Source: Bacteroidales bacterium UBA1223
GTDB lineage: Bacteria > Bacteroidota > Bacteroidia > Bacteroidales > P3
Reading direction: 5' to 3'
Length of the DNA: 52,380 nt
Assembly: GCA_002309155.1 (NCBI GenBank)
Contig: DBXB01000053.1
Location: 1 to 52,380 of the forward strand
Below, piece by piece: positions 25,737 to 34,596 of the stretch (its first letter is position 1; every line of letters starts with the position of its first letter). Position numbers and translations under genes: made by a program. The notes beneath the pieces were generated by a model. The model was not told the origin of the DNA and did no database searches. It saw nothing but the letters and a program-made list of their open reading frames with translations.

Positions 25737-25744
25737 TATCTTTG
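25737..25744 (+). promoter_or_regulatory. -7 promoter element for bamD, giving a (nearly) leaderless transcript
   Basis: TATCTTTG matches TAnnTTTG and is followed by CACCCC and then the ATG at 25751. With transcription starting a few bases after the element, the message would begin at or next to the start codon. Confidence 0.6.
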
Positions 25745-25750
25745 CACCCC

Positions 25751-26554
25751 ATGAAGAATATTTGCCACATATCACTTATTATATTATCAATCATAATATT
25801 AGGCGGTTGTAGCGGTCAAGAAAAACTATTGAAAAGTACCGATTACGAAGCCAAATTTAAGGCTGCCGTGCAATATTATGATGAACAGCGCTACAGTCGT
25901 GCCCGTCAATTATTCGAGAACCTGTCGCTCTATTATCGTGGCAGTGAGCACTCGGAAGATATTTCGTGGTATTATGGCAAATGTCTAATAGAAGCAGGCT
26001 ACTACTACAACGCCGCATACCAATTCAAGAGTTTCACGAAACGTTTCCCTTATAGCAGTCGTGCCGAGGAAGCCGCATTCCTTTGCGCCTACTGCAAATA
26101 CATGGATTCTCCAGCCTACACACTCGACCAATCCATCACCAAAGACGCCATAGCCGAACTGGAGCAATTCACGGAACGTTATCCCCAGAGCACTCACATC
26201 CCCGAAGCGAACGAATATCTCGACCAACTGAGATACAAACTGATGCAGAAAGACTATGAGATTGCCGTAGGATACTACAACACTGAGTCCTACCGTGCCG
26301 CCGTGGTCTCACTGACCCAGTTCCTAAGCAACTACCCCGATTCCCCTAGAAGAGAGGATGCCATGTATTACATCATCAAGGCTGGTTACGAGTATGCCAT
26401 CAACAGCCGTGAGGACAAGATGAAAGAACGCCTGCTTCAGGTAGTCAACAATTTCGACAAATTCGCCACCACCTTTAAACAGTCGAAACATCTTAACGAG
26501 TGTCAGGACATCTATACAAAATGCAAGGCCGTCCTGGCGACAATGGAGAACTAA
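25751..26554 (+). CDS. bamD: Outer membrane assembly lipoprotein BamD
   Basis: A 267-residue TPR-type lipoprotein of the BAM complex, which inserts beta-barrels in the outer membrane. Lipoprotein signal MKNICHISLIILSIIILGGCSG (lipobox LGGC), then TPR helices: AVQYYDEQRYSRARQLFENL, YYNAAYQFKSFTKRFPYS, TERYPQSTHIPEANEYLDQL, YYNTESYRAAVVSLTQFLSNYPDSP. I chose ATG 25751 because it gives the signal peptide; an upstream in-frame ATG at 25604 would place 49 unrelated residues before it and cross the promoter. The genes rpoZ and coaBC follow, the usual Bacteroidota order. Confidence 0.93.
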   Translation: MKNICHISLIILSIIILGGCSGQEKLLKSTDYEAKFKAAVQYYDEQRYSRARQLFENLSLYYRGSEHSEDISWYYGKCLIEAGYYYNAAYQFKSFTKRFPYSSRAEEAAFLCAYCKYMDSPAYTLDQSITKDAIAELEQFTERYPQSTHIPEANEYLDQLRYKLMQKDYEIAVGYYNTESYRAAVVSLTQFLSNYPDSPRREDAMYYIIKAGYEYAINSREDKMKERLLQVVNNFDKFATTFKQSKHLNECQDIYTKCKAVLATMEN

Positions 26555-26601
26555 ACTTCTAAAACGAAGCATTTAAAGAATATTTAATCATCAATATCAT
26601 A

Positions 26602-26994
26602 ATGGAAACCAAGAAGAACCGTCCTATCAACACCACCGTCACCCGCGACACCGCCAAATTCAGCGACATGACCGGGAACATCTATGAGACCGTCGCCGTG
26701 CTCTCCAAACGTTCTAATCAGATTGCCAGCGACATGAAACGCGAGTTGCACAGAAAAATCGAGGAGTTCTCGGCAGGCATTGACACCATGGACGAGATTT
26801 ATGAGAACCGCGAACAGATAGAGGTTGTCCGTCACTACGAACAGATGCCCAAACCCACACTGCAAGCCACTCAGGAATACCTCGACGGCGAGATTTACTA
26901 CCGCAACCCTGCCAAAGAGGACCAGAACATGCAACGCCTTGAGGCCATGGAGAACGAAGCCATTGCCGAGAGTGCCGTAGCCGAGAAGCAATAA
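26602..26994 (+). CDS. rpoZ: RNA polymerase omega subunit (Rpb6-like, Bacteroidota type)
   Basis: A 130-residue protein of the Bacteroidota omega family, which stabilises RNA polymerase. The conserved part is TARDTAKFSD-like here (VTRDTAKFSDMTGNIYETVA), followed by VLSKRSNQIASDMKRELHRKIEEF, corresponding to the Rpb6/omega helix pair. The acidic C-terminal tail is not conserved. Its place between bamD and coaBC supports the call. It ends five bases before coaBC, so the two are co-translated or at least co-transcribed. Confidence 0.88.
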   Translation: METKKNRPINTTVTRDTAKFSDMTGNIYETVAVLSKRSNQIASDMKRELHRKIEEFSAGIDTMDEIYENREQIEVVRHYEQMPKPTLQATQEYLDGEIYYRNPAKEDQNMQRLEAMENEAIAESAVAEKQ

Positions 26995-26999
26995 CGACA

Positions 27000-28229
27000 A
27001 TGTCAACCATCGGCAGTCCCTTAAGTGGGAAAAACATCATTGTCGGAGTAACCGGCGGTATCGCCGCTTACAAGACCCCGTTACTAGTGCGCCTGCTTGT
27101 GAAAGCAGGCGCTAATGTCAGATGCGCCATGAGTCAGCATGCCCAACAGTTTGTCACCAAGCTGACTCTCGAGACCGTATCAGGCAACGTGGTTTATACC
27201 GACCTCTTCGACAGAGACAATCCTCATAGCACTGAGCATATCTCACTGAAAGAATGGGGAGATGCCATGGTTGTAGCCCCGGCAACAGCCAACATCATAG
27301 GCAAGATAGCCAACGGTATTGGCGACGATGCCATCTCCACCCTGCTACTCTCCTTCCGCGGACCCTTGTTTATTTGCCCCGCCATGAACACCCATATGCT
27401 TGAAGGTTATGCACTGCAACGCAACATGGAGTATCTGCGTCGTAACGGCGTACACTTCGTCGAGAGCGAATGTGGCGAACTGGCATGTGGCACTACAGGA
27501 AACGGAAGAATGGCGGAGCCTGAAACCATCTTCAACTGTCTGACAGAGTATTTCAGTCTGAATACCACGAAGGGAAGTCTGGAGGGAAAGAAAATACTCA
27601 TCACTGCAGGACCTACCTATGAAAAAATCGACTCAGTGCGGTTCATCGGCAACTTCTCGACAGGCAAGATGGGCTTCGCCCTCGCCGAGGAACTTGCCAG
27701 CCGTGGCGCACATGTGTTCCTTGTAACTGGTCCAACACACCTGTCCGCACAGAATCCAGACATCGAACGCATAGACATCATGTCAGCACGTGAGATGTAC
27801 GACGCTGCCACAGGACTGTTCCCACAATGCGATGCCGCCATACTCAGCGCCGCCGTCGCCGACTTCCGTCCCGAACATGAAGCAGACCATAAGATAAAGA
27901 AACAGAACGATAGCGACGGTATGACCATCAACCTGGTTCAGAACCCTGACATCCTCGCCACCCTTGGCACCATGAAGCAGCAAAGACAGATTCTGGTAGG
28001 CTTTGCTCTCGAGACCGACAACGAGGTTGACAACGCCAAGAAAAAATTAACGAAAAAGAACCTTGATTTTATCGTGCTGAATTCGCTTCATGACGAAGGT
28101 GCCGGATTCGGCCACGACACCAACAAGGTGACTATTATCGACCGTAACGGCTACATCACTGCGGGGACGCTGAAATCTAAACAAGATGTGGCAAAAGACA
28201 TCGCCGACAAACTCTCACAGCTATTCTAA
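27000..28229 (+). CDS. coaBC: Bifunctional phosphopantothenoylcysteine decarboxylase/synthetase
   Basis: A 409-residue enzyme for two steps of coenzyme A synthesis. The CoaC half (1-185) is an FMN-binding flavoprotein with VGVTGGIAAYKTP, VVAPATANIIGKIANGIGDD, the PAMNTHM motif and the catalytic Cys in SECGELACGTTGNGRM. The CoaB half begins ILITAGPTYEKIDSVRFIGN and contains AAILSAAVADFRP and the synthetase lysine region. Length is normal. The start ATG lies five bases after the rpoZ stop. Confidence 0.96.
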   Translation: MSTIGSPLSGKNIIVGVTGGIAAYKTPLLVRLLVKAGANVRCAMSQHAQQFVTKLTLETVSGNVVYTDLFDRDNPHSTEHISLKEWGDAMVVAPATANIIGKIANGIGDDAISTLLLSFRGPLFICPAMNTHMLEGYALQRNMEYLRRNGVHFVESECGELACGTTGNGRMAEPETIFNCLTEYFSLNTTKGSLEGKKILITAGPTYEKIDSVRFIGNFSTGKMGFALAEELASRGAHVFLVTGPTHLSAQNPDIERIDIMSAREMYDAATGLFPQCDAAILSAAVADFRPEHEADHKIKKQNDSDGMTINLVQNPDILATLGTMKQQRQILVGFALETDNEVDNAKKKLTKKNLDFIVLNSLHDEGAGFGHDTNKVTIIDRNGYITAGTLKSKQDVAKDIADKLSQLF

Positions 28230-28268
28230 CTCACCCTCTTCCAAAACAATCAATCAAAACCAACCACC

Positions 28269-29252
28269 TTGAAACCAGCAAAAGCCATAGCCTTCATACT
28301 TGCCGCCATCGGCATAGTGTCGTTGTCTCAGATCTTCATCTTTGCCGCCAATAGCGGTGATAGAAAAGAGGATGCTAAACAAACCACCTATTCCAACCCT
28401 CAAATCTATTCTCCCAAAATTCCCGACACACTCTCTTTCGCTGGAGAGTCCGTTCCATTAGACATTTACTATGTCAGAGAAGGTCTGGACCGTGAATTGA
28501 TTGTCAACACATTCGGACACACCAACACGTTGCTTTATTTCAAACGTGCCCACCGTTTCTTCCCCATAATTGAACCCATACTGAAAAAGAACGGAGTTCC
28601 TTCGGATTTCAAATATCTCTGTGTCATCGAGAGCGGTCTCACCAACGCCACCTCGCCTGCTAAAGCTCAAGGATTCTGGCAGTTTATTAAAACCACAGGT
28701 CAGAAGTATGGTCTTGAGGTCACCGACGAGGTTGACATGAGGAACAACTTAGAGGCGGCAACAGAGGCAGCCTGCAAATATCTGAAGTCACTTCACAATC
28801 AGTTCGGCAACTGGACTGATGCCGCCGCCGCATACAACTGTGGCGAGGCGGGTCTCTCGAAAAACATGCAGAAACAGAGTTGCCAAAGCTACTACGACAC
28901 CAGACTGAACAACGAGACGACTCGATATGTATACCGCATCCTTGCTGTAAAACAGATAATGCAGCACCCTCAGGACTACGGATTTTTCCTGCGCTCTTCA
29001 GACCTCTACCCGTCAATTACCACACGTACATCGACATTAAAGGGTCAGAATATCGATTTATACTCTTTCGCCAAGGAGAACGGCGTTTCTTACAAAATGC
29101 TCAAGGAGCTTAACCCCTGGCTGTTGTCCGACAAACTTGTCAACAAACAGAACAAGAGCTACCAAGTCAAACTCCCCACCGAGGATGGCACCAGGCTGTC
29201 AAAGATTCGCACCGACCGAGACAAGAAGAACGACTTCATCACAAAAATGTAA
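28269..29252 (+). CDS. MltD-like lytic transglycosylase (SLT family), membrane-anchored
   Basis: A 327-residue peptidoglycan-cleaving enzyme. TTG start; an N-terminal hydrophobic segment (IAFILAAIGIVSLSQIFIFAA) serves as signal or anchor. The SLT domain is at about 95-230: FKYLCVIESGLTNATSP (catalytic Glu in ESG), QGFWQFIKTTGQKYGL, AAAYNCGEAGLSK. The C-terminal third (LKGQNIDLYSFAKENGVSYK...) is a degenerate LysM-like module, as in MltD. Between coaBC and uvrA on the same strand; 39 bases after coaBC and 11 before uvrA. It probably remodels cell wall. Confidence 0.9.
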   Translation: MKPAKAIAFILAAIGIVSLSQIFIFAANSGDRKEDAKQTTYSNPQIYSPKIPDTLSFAGESVPLDIYYVREGLDRELIVNTFGHTNTLLYFKRAHRFFPIIEPILKKNGVPSDFKYLCVIESGLTNATSPAKAQGFWQFIKTTGQKYGLEVTDEVDMRNNLEAATEAACKYLKSLHNQFGNWTDAAAAYNCGEAGLSKNMQKQSCQSYYDTRLNNETTRYVYRILAVKQIMQHPQDYGFFLRSSDLYPSITTRTSTLKGQNIDLYSFAKENGVSYKMLKELNPWLLSDKLVNKQNKSYQVKLPTEDGTRLSKIRTDRDKKNDFITKM

Positions 29253-29263
29253 GGATTCTACTG

Positions 29264-32095
29264 ATGGAAAAACTCGAAATACTCGGTGCTCGCGAACATA
29301 ACCTCCAGAATATCGACATCGATCTTCCACGAAACCAATTAGTGGTCTTCACCGGACTGAGTGGCAGTGGGAAATCGTCGCTGGCTTTCGACACCATCTA
29401 CGCCGAAGGACAGCGTCGCTATATGGAGACATTCTCCGCCTACGCCAGGCATTTCATCGGCAATATGGAACGTCCCGATGTGGACAGCATCAACGGACTC
29501 AGTCCTGTCATCTCCATTGAGCAGAAGACCACCAACAAAAACCCCCGCTCAACGGTAGGAACCGTGACGGAGATATACGACTTCGTAAGACTCCTTTTTG
29601 CCCGCTGCGCCGACGCCTACTCGCACGTCAGTGGGAAAAAGATGATCAAGTATACAGAAAGTCAGATCCTCGAGATAATCACCAACGAATTCAGCGACAA
29701 AGACATATTAGTACTCGCTCCATTGGTACGAAGCAGAAAAGGTCATTATAGGGAACTTTTCCAACAGATAGCCAAGAAAGGGTATCTAAGAGTCCGTGTC
29801 GACGGTGAGATACGCGAGCTCACCTACAATATGCAGGTAGACCGTTACAAGATTCACGACATCGAACTTGTGGTAGACCGAGTAAGGGTCAACGAGAAGA
29901 GCACCCACCGACTTGAAGAGGCTGTAAAGACAGCCTTCCGACATGGCAAAGGGATGATGATGATTCTTGAGAACAGCGGTGATGGCAACGCCAAACCCCG
30001 ATATTTCAGCAGGATGTTGATGGATCCCGAGACCGGCATATCATATCCCGAACCCGAACCCAACACCTTCTCATTCAACTCCCCATACGGAGCATGTCCG
30101 AAATGCAACGGTCTGGGTGAGATCTCAGAAATCGACATAAATAAGATAATCCCCGACACCAAAAAGAGCATCCGCGACGGAGCTCTCGACGTGCTGGGGA
30201 AATATTCACCCACCAACTACCTCTACCGACAGCTGGAAAATCTGGGACAGCTGTATCGCTTCACTGTCGACGACCCTATCGGGGAACTCAGCGACGAGGC
30301 GCTGAACGCCATCTTGTACGGAACCAGTGACTATATGGGAATCAACACTGCCAGCGAGGGATCATACTCAGGAGGCTTCCCGGGTATAGTCAACTACATC
30401 AACGAGATGGCCACCGACGAACAGTCGGCGGCGATGCAGAAATGGGCGGCGAGTTTCATGAATACCGTTCCCTGCCCCTCATGCAAAGGATACCGGCTCA
30501 AAGAAGAGTCCCTCTGCTTCCTTATCGACGGCAAACACATCGGCGAAGTGTCGCAGATGAACCTCACCGAGCTCTATGAATGGGTGACGTCGCTGGAAGA
30601 TAAACTCGACCCCAACCGCCGTGAAGTTGCGCATGAGATACTGCGTGAGATCTCTACACGCATCAAGTTTCTCCTCGACGTGGGCGTAGGCTACCTGTCG
30701 CTGAACCGCAGCTCAAAATCTCTTAGCGGTGGCGAATCGCAGCGTATCAGACTCGCCACGCAGATTGGCGCCAAGCTGGTCAACGTGCTATACATTCTCG
30801 ATGAGCCATCCATAGGTCTCCATCAACGCGACAACCGACGTCTCATCAACGCGCTCAAAGAGCTAAGGGATCTAGGCAACTCCATCATCGTGGTGGAACA
30901 CGACCGCGATATGATTCTCAGTGGCGACTACGTCATCGACATTGGACCAGGTGCGGGAATCCGTGGAGGCAAGATTGTGGCGGCAGGCACTCATGATGAG
31001 TTCCTGAAACAGAAATCGCTGACATGCGACTACCTGAACCGTACACGCGACATCTCCGTTCCCAAACGGAGAAACCCCGAGGTTCCCAAGCATCTCCTAC
31101 TGGTAGGCGCCACCGGCAATAACCTCAAAGATGTTACTCTCGACATCCCTCTCGGGCTCTTTGTGTGTGTCACCGGTGTTAGCGGCAGTGGCAAATCCAC
31201 TCTTATCAACGAGACACTCCACCCCATCCTCAACCAATATTTCTACCACTCCCAAAAGAAACCACTCCCCTACCGCGACATCTACGGCATCGAAAATATC
31301 GACAAAGTCATTGAGATAGACCAGACCCCCATAGGACGCACGCCACGATCCAACCCCGCCACATACGTGGGGATATTTGATGAGATAAGGCAACTCTTCG
31401 CTCAACTACCCAGTGCCAAGATCAGAGGCTACAAACCGGGCAGGTTCTCATTCAATGTCAGTGGTGGACGTTGCGACACCTGCAAAGGCGCAGGAGTACG
31501 CACCATCGAGATGAATTTCCTTCCCGATGTCTACATCAACTGTGAGGTATGTAACGGCAAACGCTATAATCGTGAGACACTTGAGATCCGATACAAAGGC
31601 AAATCGATTTCCGACGTTCTAGACATGACTATCAACGAAGCCGTCGAGTTCTTCGAATCCCATCCCAAAATAGCACGCAAATTGCGGGCAGTTAAAGATG
31701 TAGGTCTCGGATATATCACCCTCGGACAATCCTCAACGACCCTCAGTGGCGGCGAGGCACAAAGGATAAAGCTCGCCACGGAGCTCAGCAAGACCGACAC
31801 CGGCAGCACACTTTACATCCTCGACGAACCGACCACAGGACTGCATTTCGAAGACATACGAGTCTTACTCGATGTTCTGCAGAAGATTGTAGACAAAGGA
31901 AACACAGTCCTTGTCATTGAGCACAATATGGATGTAATAAAGGTCGCCGACTGGATAATCGACATAGGTCCCGACGGAGGCGTCAAAGGTGGCGAGATAG
32001 TATTTGCCGGCACTCCCGAAGAATTGGCGAAACAGAGCGACAACTACACCGGACAGTATCTCAAAGAAGAGCTCGAAGCCTCCCGGCACGAATAA
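29264..32095 (+). CDS. uvrA: Excinuclease ABC subunit A
   Basis: A 943-residue damage-recognition ATPase of nucleotide excision repair. Two ABC ATPase cassettes: Walker A GLSGSGKSSLAFDTIYAEGQ near residue 31 and GVSGSGKSTLINETLHPIL in the second half; signature motifs LSGGESQRIRLA and LSGGEAQRIKLA; Walker B YILDEPSIGLHQRD and YILDEPTTGLHFED. Zinc modules CPKCNGLGE, CPSCKGYRL and CDTCKGAGVRTIEMNFLPDV are intact. Full length. Last long gene of the bamD-started plus-strand run; a repeat array follows its stop. Confidence 0.97.
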   Translation: MEKLEILGAREHNLQNIDIDLPRNQLVVFTGLSGSGKSSLAFDTIYAEGQRRYMETFSAYARHFIGNMERPDVDSINGLSPVISIEQKTTNKNPRSTVGTVTEIYDFVRLLFARCADAYSHVSGKKMIKYTESQILEIITNEFSDKDILVLAPLVRSRKGHYRELFQQIAKKGYLRVRVDGEIRELTYNMQVDRYKIHDIELVVDRVRVNEKSTHRLEEAVKTAFRHGKGMMMILENSGDGNAKPRYFSRMLMDPETGISYPEPEPNTFSFNSPYGACPKCNGLGEISEIDINKIIPDTKKSIRDGALDVLGKYSPTNYLYRQLENLGQLYRFTVDDPIGELSDEALNAILYGTSDYMGINTASEGSYSGGFPGIVNYINEMATDEQSAAMQKWAASFMNTVPCPSCKGYRLKEESLCFLIDGKHIGEVSQMNLTELYEWVTSLEDKLDPNRREVAHEILREISTRIKFLLDVGVGYLSLNRSSKSLSGGESQRIRLATQIGAKLVNVLYILDEPSIGLHQRDNRRLINALKELRDLGNSIIVVEHDRDMILSGDYVIDIGPGAGIRGGKIVAAGTHDEFLKQKSLTCDYLNRTRDISVPKRRNPEVPKHLLLVGATGNNLKDVTLDIPLGLFVCVTGVSGSGKSTLINETLHPILNQYFYHSQKKPLPYRDIYGIENIDKVIEIDQTPIGRTPRSNPATYVGIFDEIRQLFAQLPSAKIRGYKPGRFSFNVSGGRCDTCKGAGVRTIEMNFLPDVYINCEVCNGKRYNRETLEIRYKGKSISDVLDMTINEAVEFFESHPKIARKLRAVKDVGLGYITLGQSSTTLSGGEAQRIKLATELSKTDTGSTLYILDEPTTGLHFEDIRVLLDVLQKIVDKGNTVLVIEHNMDVIKVADWIIDIGPDGGVKGGEIVFAGTPEELAKQSDNYTGQYLKEELEASRHE

Positions 32096-32098
32096 CAA

Positions 32099-32188
32099 CT
32101 AGAAACTCTAGAAAAACTAAAAACTCTAGAAAATCTAGAAGCTCTAGAAAATCTAGAAATTCTAGAAACTCTAGAAAACTCAGAAACT
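32099..32188 (+). repeat. Non-coding 9-bp CTAGAAA tandem array (10 units)
   Basis: Ten contiguous nine-base units starting three bases after the uvrA stop: CTAGAAACT, CTAGAAAAA, CTAAAAACT, CTAGAAAAT, CTAGAAGCT, CTAGAAAAT, CTAGAAATT, CTAGAAACT, CTAGAAAAC, TCAGAAACT. Unit length and the CTAGAAA core are the same as in the coding array of the LysM gene at 23222-23518. Several units contain the palindrome TCTAGA. No coding potential is seen. Confidence 0.95.
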
Positions 32189-32189
32189 C

Positions 32190-32224
32190 TTTAACCTTTA
32201 ACCTTTAACCTTTAACCTTTACCG
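32190..32224 (+). repeat. TTTAACC heptamer array before the thioesterase gene
   Basis: Four perfect TTTAACC units (32190-32217) and one degenerate unit (TTTACCG), ending eight bases before the start codon at 32232. Related TTAAC-type sequence lies before yebC copy 1. Confidence 0.95.
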
Positions 32225-32231
32225 AAAACCG

Positions 32232-32642
32232 ATGCATACACTACCACTGCAAATCCGTTTTAATGATGTCGACATGATGGGTCATGTCAACAATGCTGTA
32301 ATCATGGAGTTCTTCGACCTTGGCAAATCCCATTATTTTGCTGACGCCGGAATACCTGTAACTCCCGAAGAGGGTGATTTCTGTGTGATGGTAGTGCATC
32401 TCGACGTCGATTTCCACTCTCAAATACATTACAACGACCGTATCGCTGTAACATCGGAGGTCACACACTGGGGCAACAAGAGTTTTCAGGTAACTCAACA
32501 AGTTGTCAACCTCGATTCAGGCAAACCCTGTGCCACCTGCCACACCGTGATGTCTGGCTATATGCGTTCCACGGCCACCAGTGCCCCAATACCCGAGGAG
32601 GTAAAGGAGAGTGTAAGACAATACGATTCCGCAACGAAATAA
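32232..32642 (+). CDS. Acyl-CoA thioesterase, 4HBT hot-dog family
   Basis: A 136-residue hot-dog-fold thioesterase of the YbgC/FadM/4-hydroxybenzoyl-CoA type. The active-site segment RFNDVDMMGHVNNAVIMEFFDLG carries the Asp and the GHVNN motif; MVVHLDVDFHSQIHYNDRIAVTSEV is the central strand pair. The length is normal for a single domain. The acyl substrate is unknown. The gene ends convergently with the DUF819 gene, 34 bases away. Its leader is made of two tandem-repeat arrays. Confidence 0.9.
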   Translation: MHTLPLQIRFNDVDMMGHVNNAVIMEFFDLGKSHYFADAGIPVTPEEGDFCVMVVHLDVDFHSQIHYNDRIAVTSEVTHWGNKSFQVTQQVVNLDSGKPCATCHTVMSGYMRSTATSAPIPEEVKESVRQYDSATK

Positions 32643-32676
32643 TCGTTTGTCCGTTTTTCTCAGAAATACTGTGCGT

Positions 32677-33849
32677 TTAGAGTAGCAACAACAGATGGTA
32701 TAGACCTATGCCTATGTAGTTGCCAAGCATATATCCCAGCAGACCTATGGTAATGCCGAGGACAACGATATTGCGGTTGCCAAGGAGTGCTGCGGCAAGA
32801 GGCACGAATGGCGGTGAGTTGATAAGAGCCACGCTGCATACCATCACAGAGTCGCCATCAATCTTGAGCATCTTGGCAAACAATATCTGCAAGACCAGCG
32901 AACCCAGAACAATAAATCCCAGATAGTACAGAATGGGCAGACTGCCCGCAATATCCATCTTGCGGACGTCACATGCGCTGGCTATCGCCAGACAGAAAAC
33001 ATAGACACAGTAAAGTCCCAGATCGAATGAGTGCTGTTGCTGTTTCATTGATGGTAGGAACGATGCGGCAATGGCAAGGGTAGTCAACAGCAATATCAGA
33101 ACGGTCATATTGGGACCTTCGCCCTTCCCCACCCATAACGCGACGCAGTAAGATATCGCCGCAATTACCAAAGTTAGACCTATGGAGATGAACGAACCCT
33201 TGCGGTGAAGTCGGTCAAAATACCTGATGCGACCATCCTCAGTCGCATCCGACTCAGACATCTGTTCGGAAGGTTCATTAATCCTGTCACGAGGTGGCAG
33301 AAGCCAACGGAACACACGCTTGCCGAACACAATCACAAAAACAAGATATATACCTGTGACAATCAAGTCGTAACTTGTGATATACAAGTACGTCTCGTTA
33401 GGCATACCCACAGCCTGCTTAAGGGCTCCCATATTGGGTATGCCACCCGTGTATATTCCCGTTGCGACGGCTGAAATCTGGGCGAACTCCTGACTCTCAC
33501 CGGCAGGGCGGAAGATAAAGAACCCCGCCACCGACACGATAAGCACTGCCAGAAGTCCAGAGATGAACACCTTAAAGGCTTTGCCCACCTCCCAGTGTCC
33601 CAAGCCACACCCCATAAGCATCAGCGGTATGGCCAGAGGCACGGCGACATTGCTGAAAAGAGTGTTCGTATCAGCATCGAGGTTGAAGACGGGATTGCCT
33701 TCAGGAATGAGATTGGCGACAACGAGACCGATGACATAAAGTACTGTCATCGGACTCACCTTCTCAATCCACTTCCATCTGTACGACAGCCGCATCACCA
33801 GGAGTGGTACAGCCAGAAGGTATATAATTGTTATGACCGTATTAATCAT
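32677..33849 (-). CDS. DUF819 family membrane protein
   Basis: A 390-residue polytopic inner-membrane protein with about ten hydrophobic segments (TVITIIYLLAVPLLVMRLSY, SPMTVLYVIGLVVANLIP, NVAVPLAIPLMLMGCGLGHW, AVLIVSVAGFFIF, and others). The motifs GIYTGGIPNMGALKQAVGMP and VCSVALINSPPFVPLAAALLGN are typical of DUF819 (YjcL type). A hydrophilic loop rich in charged residues lies near residue 190-215. Members resemble two-fold symmetric secondary transporters; the substrate is unknown. Sixteen bases follow the YqeY stop, so the two genes may be co-transcribed. Confidence 0.88.
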   Translation of the reverse strand: MINTVITIIYLLAVPLLVMRLSYRWKWIEKVSPMTVLYVIGLVVANLIPEGNPVFNLDADTNTLFSNVAVPLAIPLMLMGCGLGHWEVGKAFKVFISGLLAVLIVSVAGFFIFRPAGESQEFAQISAVATGIYTGGIPNMGALKQAVGMPNETYLYITSYDLIVTGIYLVFVIVFGKRVFRWLLPPRDRINEPSEQMSESDATEDGRIRYFDRLHRKGSFISIGLTLVIAAISYCVALWVGKGEGPNMTVLILLLTTLAIAASFLPSMKQQQHSFDLGLYCVYVFCLAIASACDVRKMDIAGSLPILYYLGFIVLGSLVLQILFAKMLKIDGDSVMVCSVALINSPPFVPLAAALLGNRNIVVLGITIGLLGYMLGNYIGIGLYHLLLLL

Positions 33850-33865
33850 GAACAGAACGGCATCA

Positions 33866-34321
33866 CTATTGGTTTAGGAGAGATTTCACTATCTCCGAAA
33901 CCACACGGTTGTCAGCTTGACCGGCAAAACGTTTGGAAGCCTGACCCATTACCTTGCCCATATCTTTAGGAGATGAGGCTCCAACTTCGGCGATAATGGT
34001 TTTGACAACCGCCTCGATTTCCTCACGGCTCAGTTGCTTGGGCAGGTAGCGTTCTATCACGCTTGCCTGGAACAGTTCCTCGTCAGCCAAATCCTGACGG
34101 TTCTGCTGCACATAGATATCCGCCGCCTCCTTACGTTGTTTCACCAGTTTCTGAAGCATGGCGATTTCAGCCGATTCGGGTACCTCGCCATTCACGGCGT
34201 CTTTTCCTGTCTTCAGTAGCAGTATGGCTGATTTAATGGCACGAAGGGATTCCAGGACATCCTTCTCTTTGTTAAGCATAGCCTGCTTGATGTCGGAGTT
34301 AATCTGGGTTTCTAAGCTCAT
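33866..34321 (-). CDS. GatB/YqeY domain-containing protein
   Basis: A 151-residue helical protein of the YqeY family, related to the tRNA-binding tail domain of the GatB amidotransferase subunit. Typical segments: LRAIKSAILLLKTGK, LQKLVKQRKEAADIYVQQNR, IERYLPKQLSREEIEAVV, DMGKVMGQASKRFAGQADNRVV. The family may bind tRNA; its cellular role is not established. It lies just downstream of the tRNA-Phe gene and its terminator on the same strand. Confidence 0.92.
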   Translation of the reverse strand: MSLETQINSDIKQAMLNKEKDVLESLRAIKSAILLLKTGKDAVNGEVPESAEIAMLQKLVKQRKEAADIYVQQNRQDLADEELFQASVIERYLPKQLSREEIEAVVKTIIAEVGASSPKDMGKVMGQASKRFAGQADNRVVSEIVKSLLNQ

Positions 34322-34351
34322 AACAATAGTTTTTTAATGCATTACACAAAC

Positions 34352-34378
34352 AAAAAAGGGAAGTAACTTGTACTTCCC
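34352..34378 (-). terminator. Rho-independent terminator after tRNA-Phe
   Basis: On the minus strand the 8-base stem GGGAAGTA/TACTTCCC (34371-34378 and 34358-34365) with a 5-base loop is followed by six T residues. It begins nine bases after the tRNA 3' end. Confidence 0.9.
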
Positions 34379-34386
34379 AACTTTTG

Positions 34387-34459
<73 letters not shown>

Positions 34460-34485
34460 ATCGTTTCATTTTCTGAAATCGGGTG

Positions 34486-34516
34486 CAAAAGTACAACAAT
34501 TTCCAAAATTGACAAA
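34486..34516 (-). promoter_or_regulatory. Consensus Bacteroidota promoter of tRNA-Phe
   Basis: On the minus strand TTTG (34513-34516), 19 bases, then TACTTTTG (34486-34493). This is the full TTTG-N19-TAnnTTTG pattern, about 26 bases before the tRNA 5' end. Confidence 0.88.
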
Positions 34517-34596
34517 ATATTTTTTTTCAAAGAACCGAATACACACAATTACATTCTATCATTCAACTATTTACACAGAAAATAATTTTCCCGTCA

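Noticed and set aside
32099..32224. Possible CRISPR array after uvrA
   Set aside because: Units are 9 and 7 bases with no spacers, and no cas genes are present.
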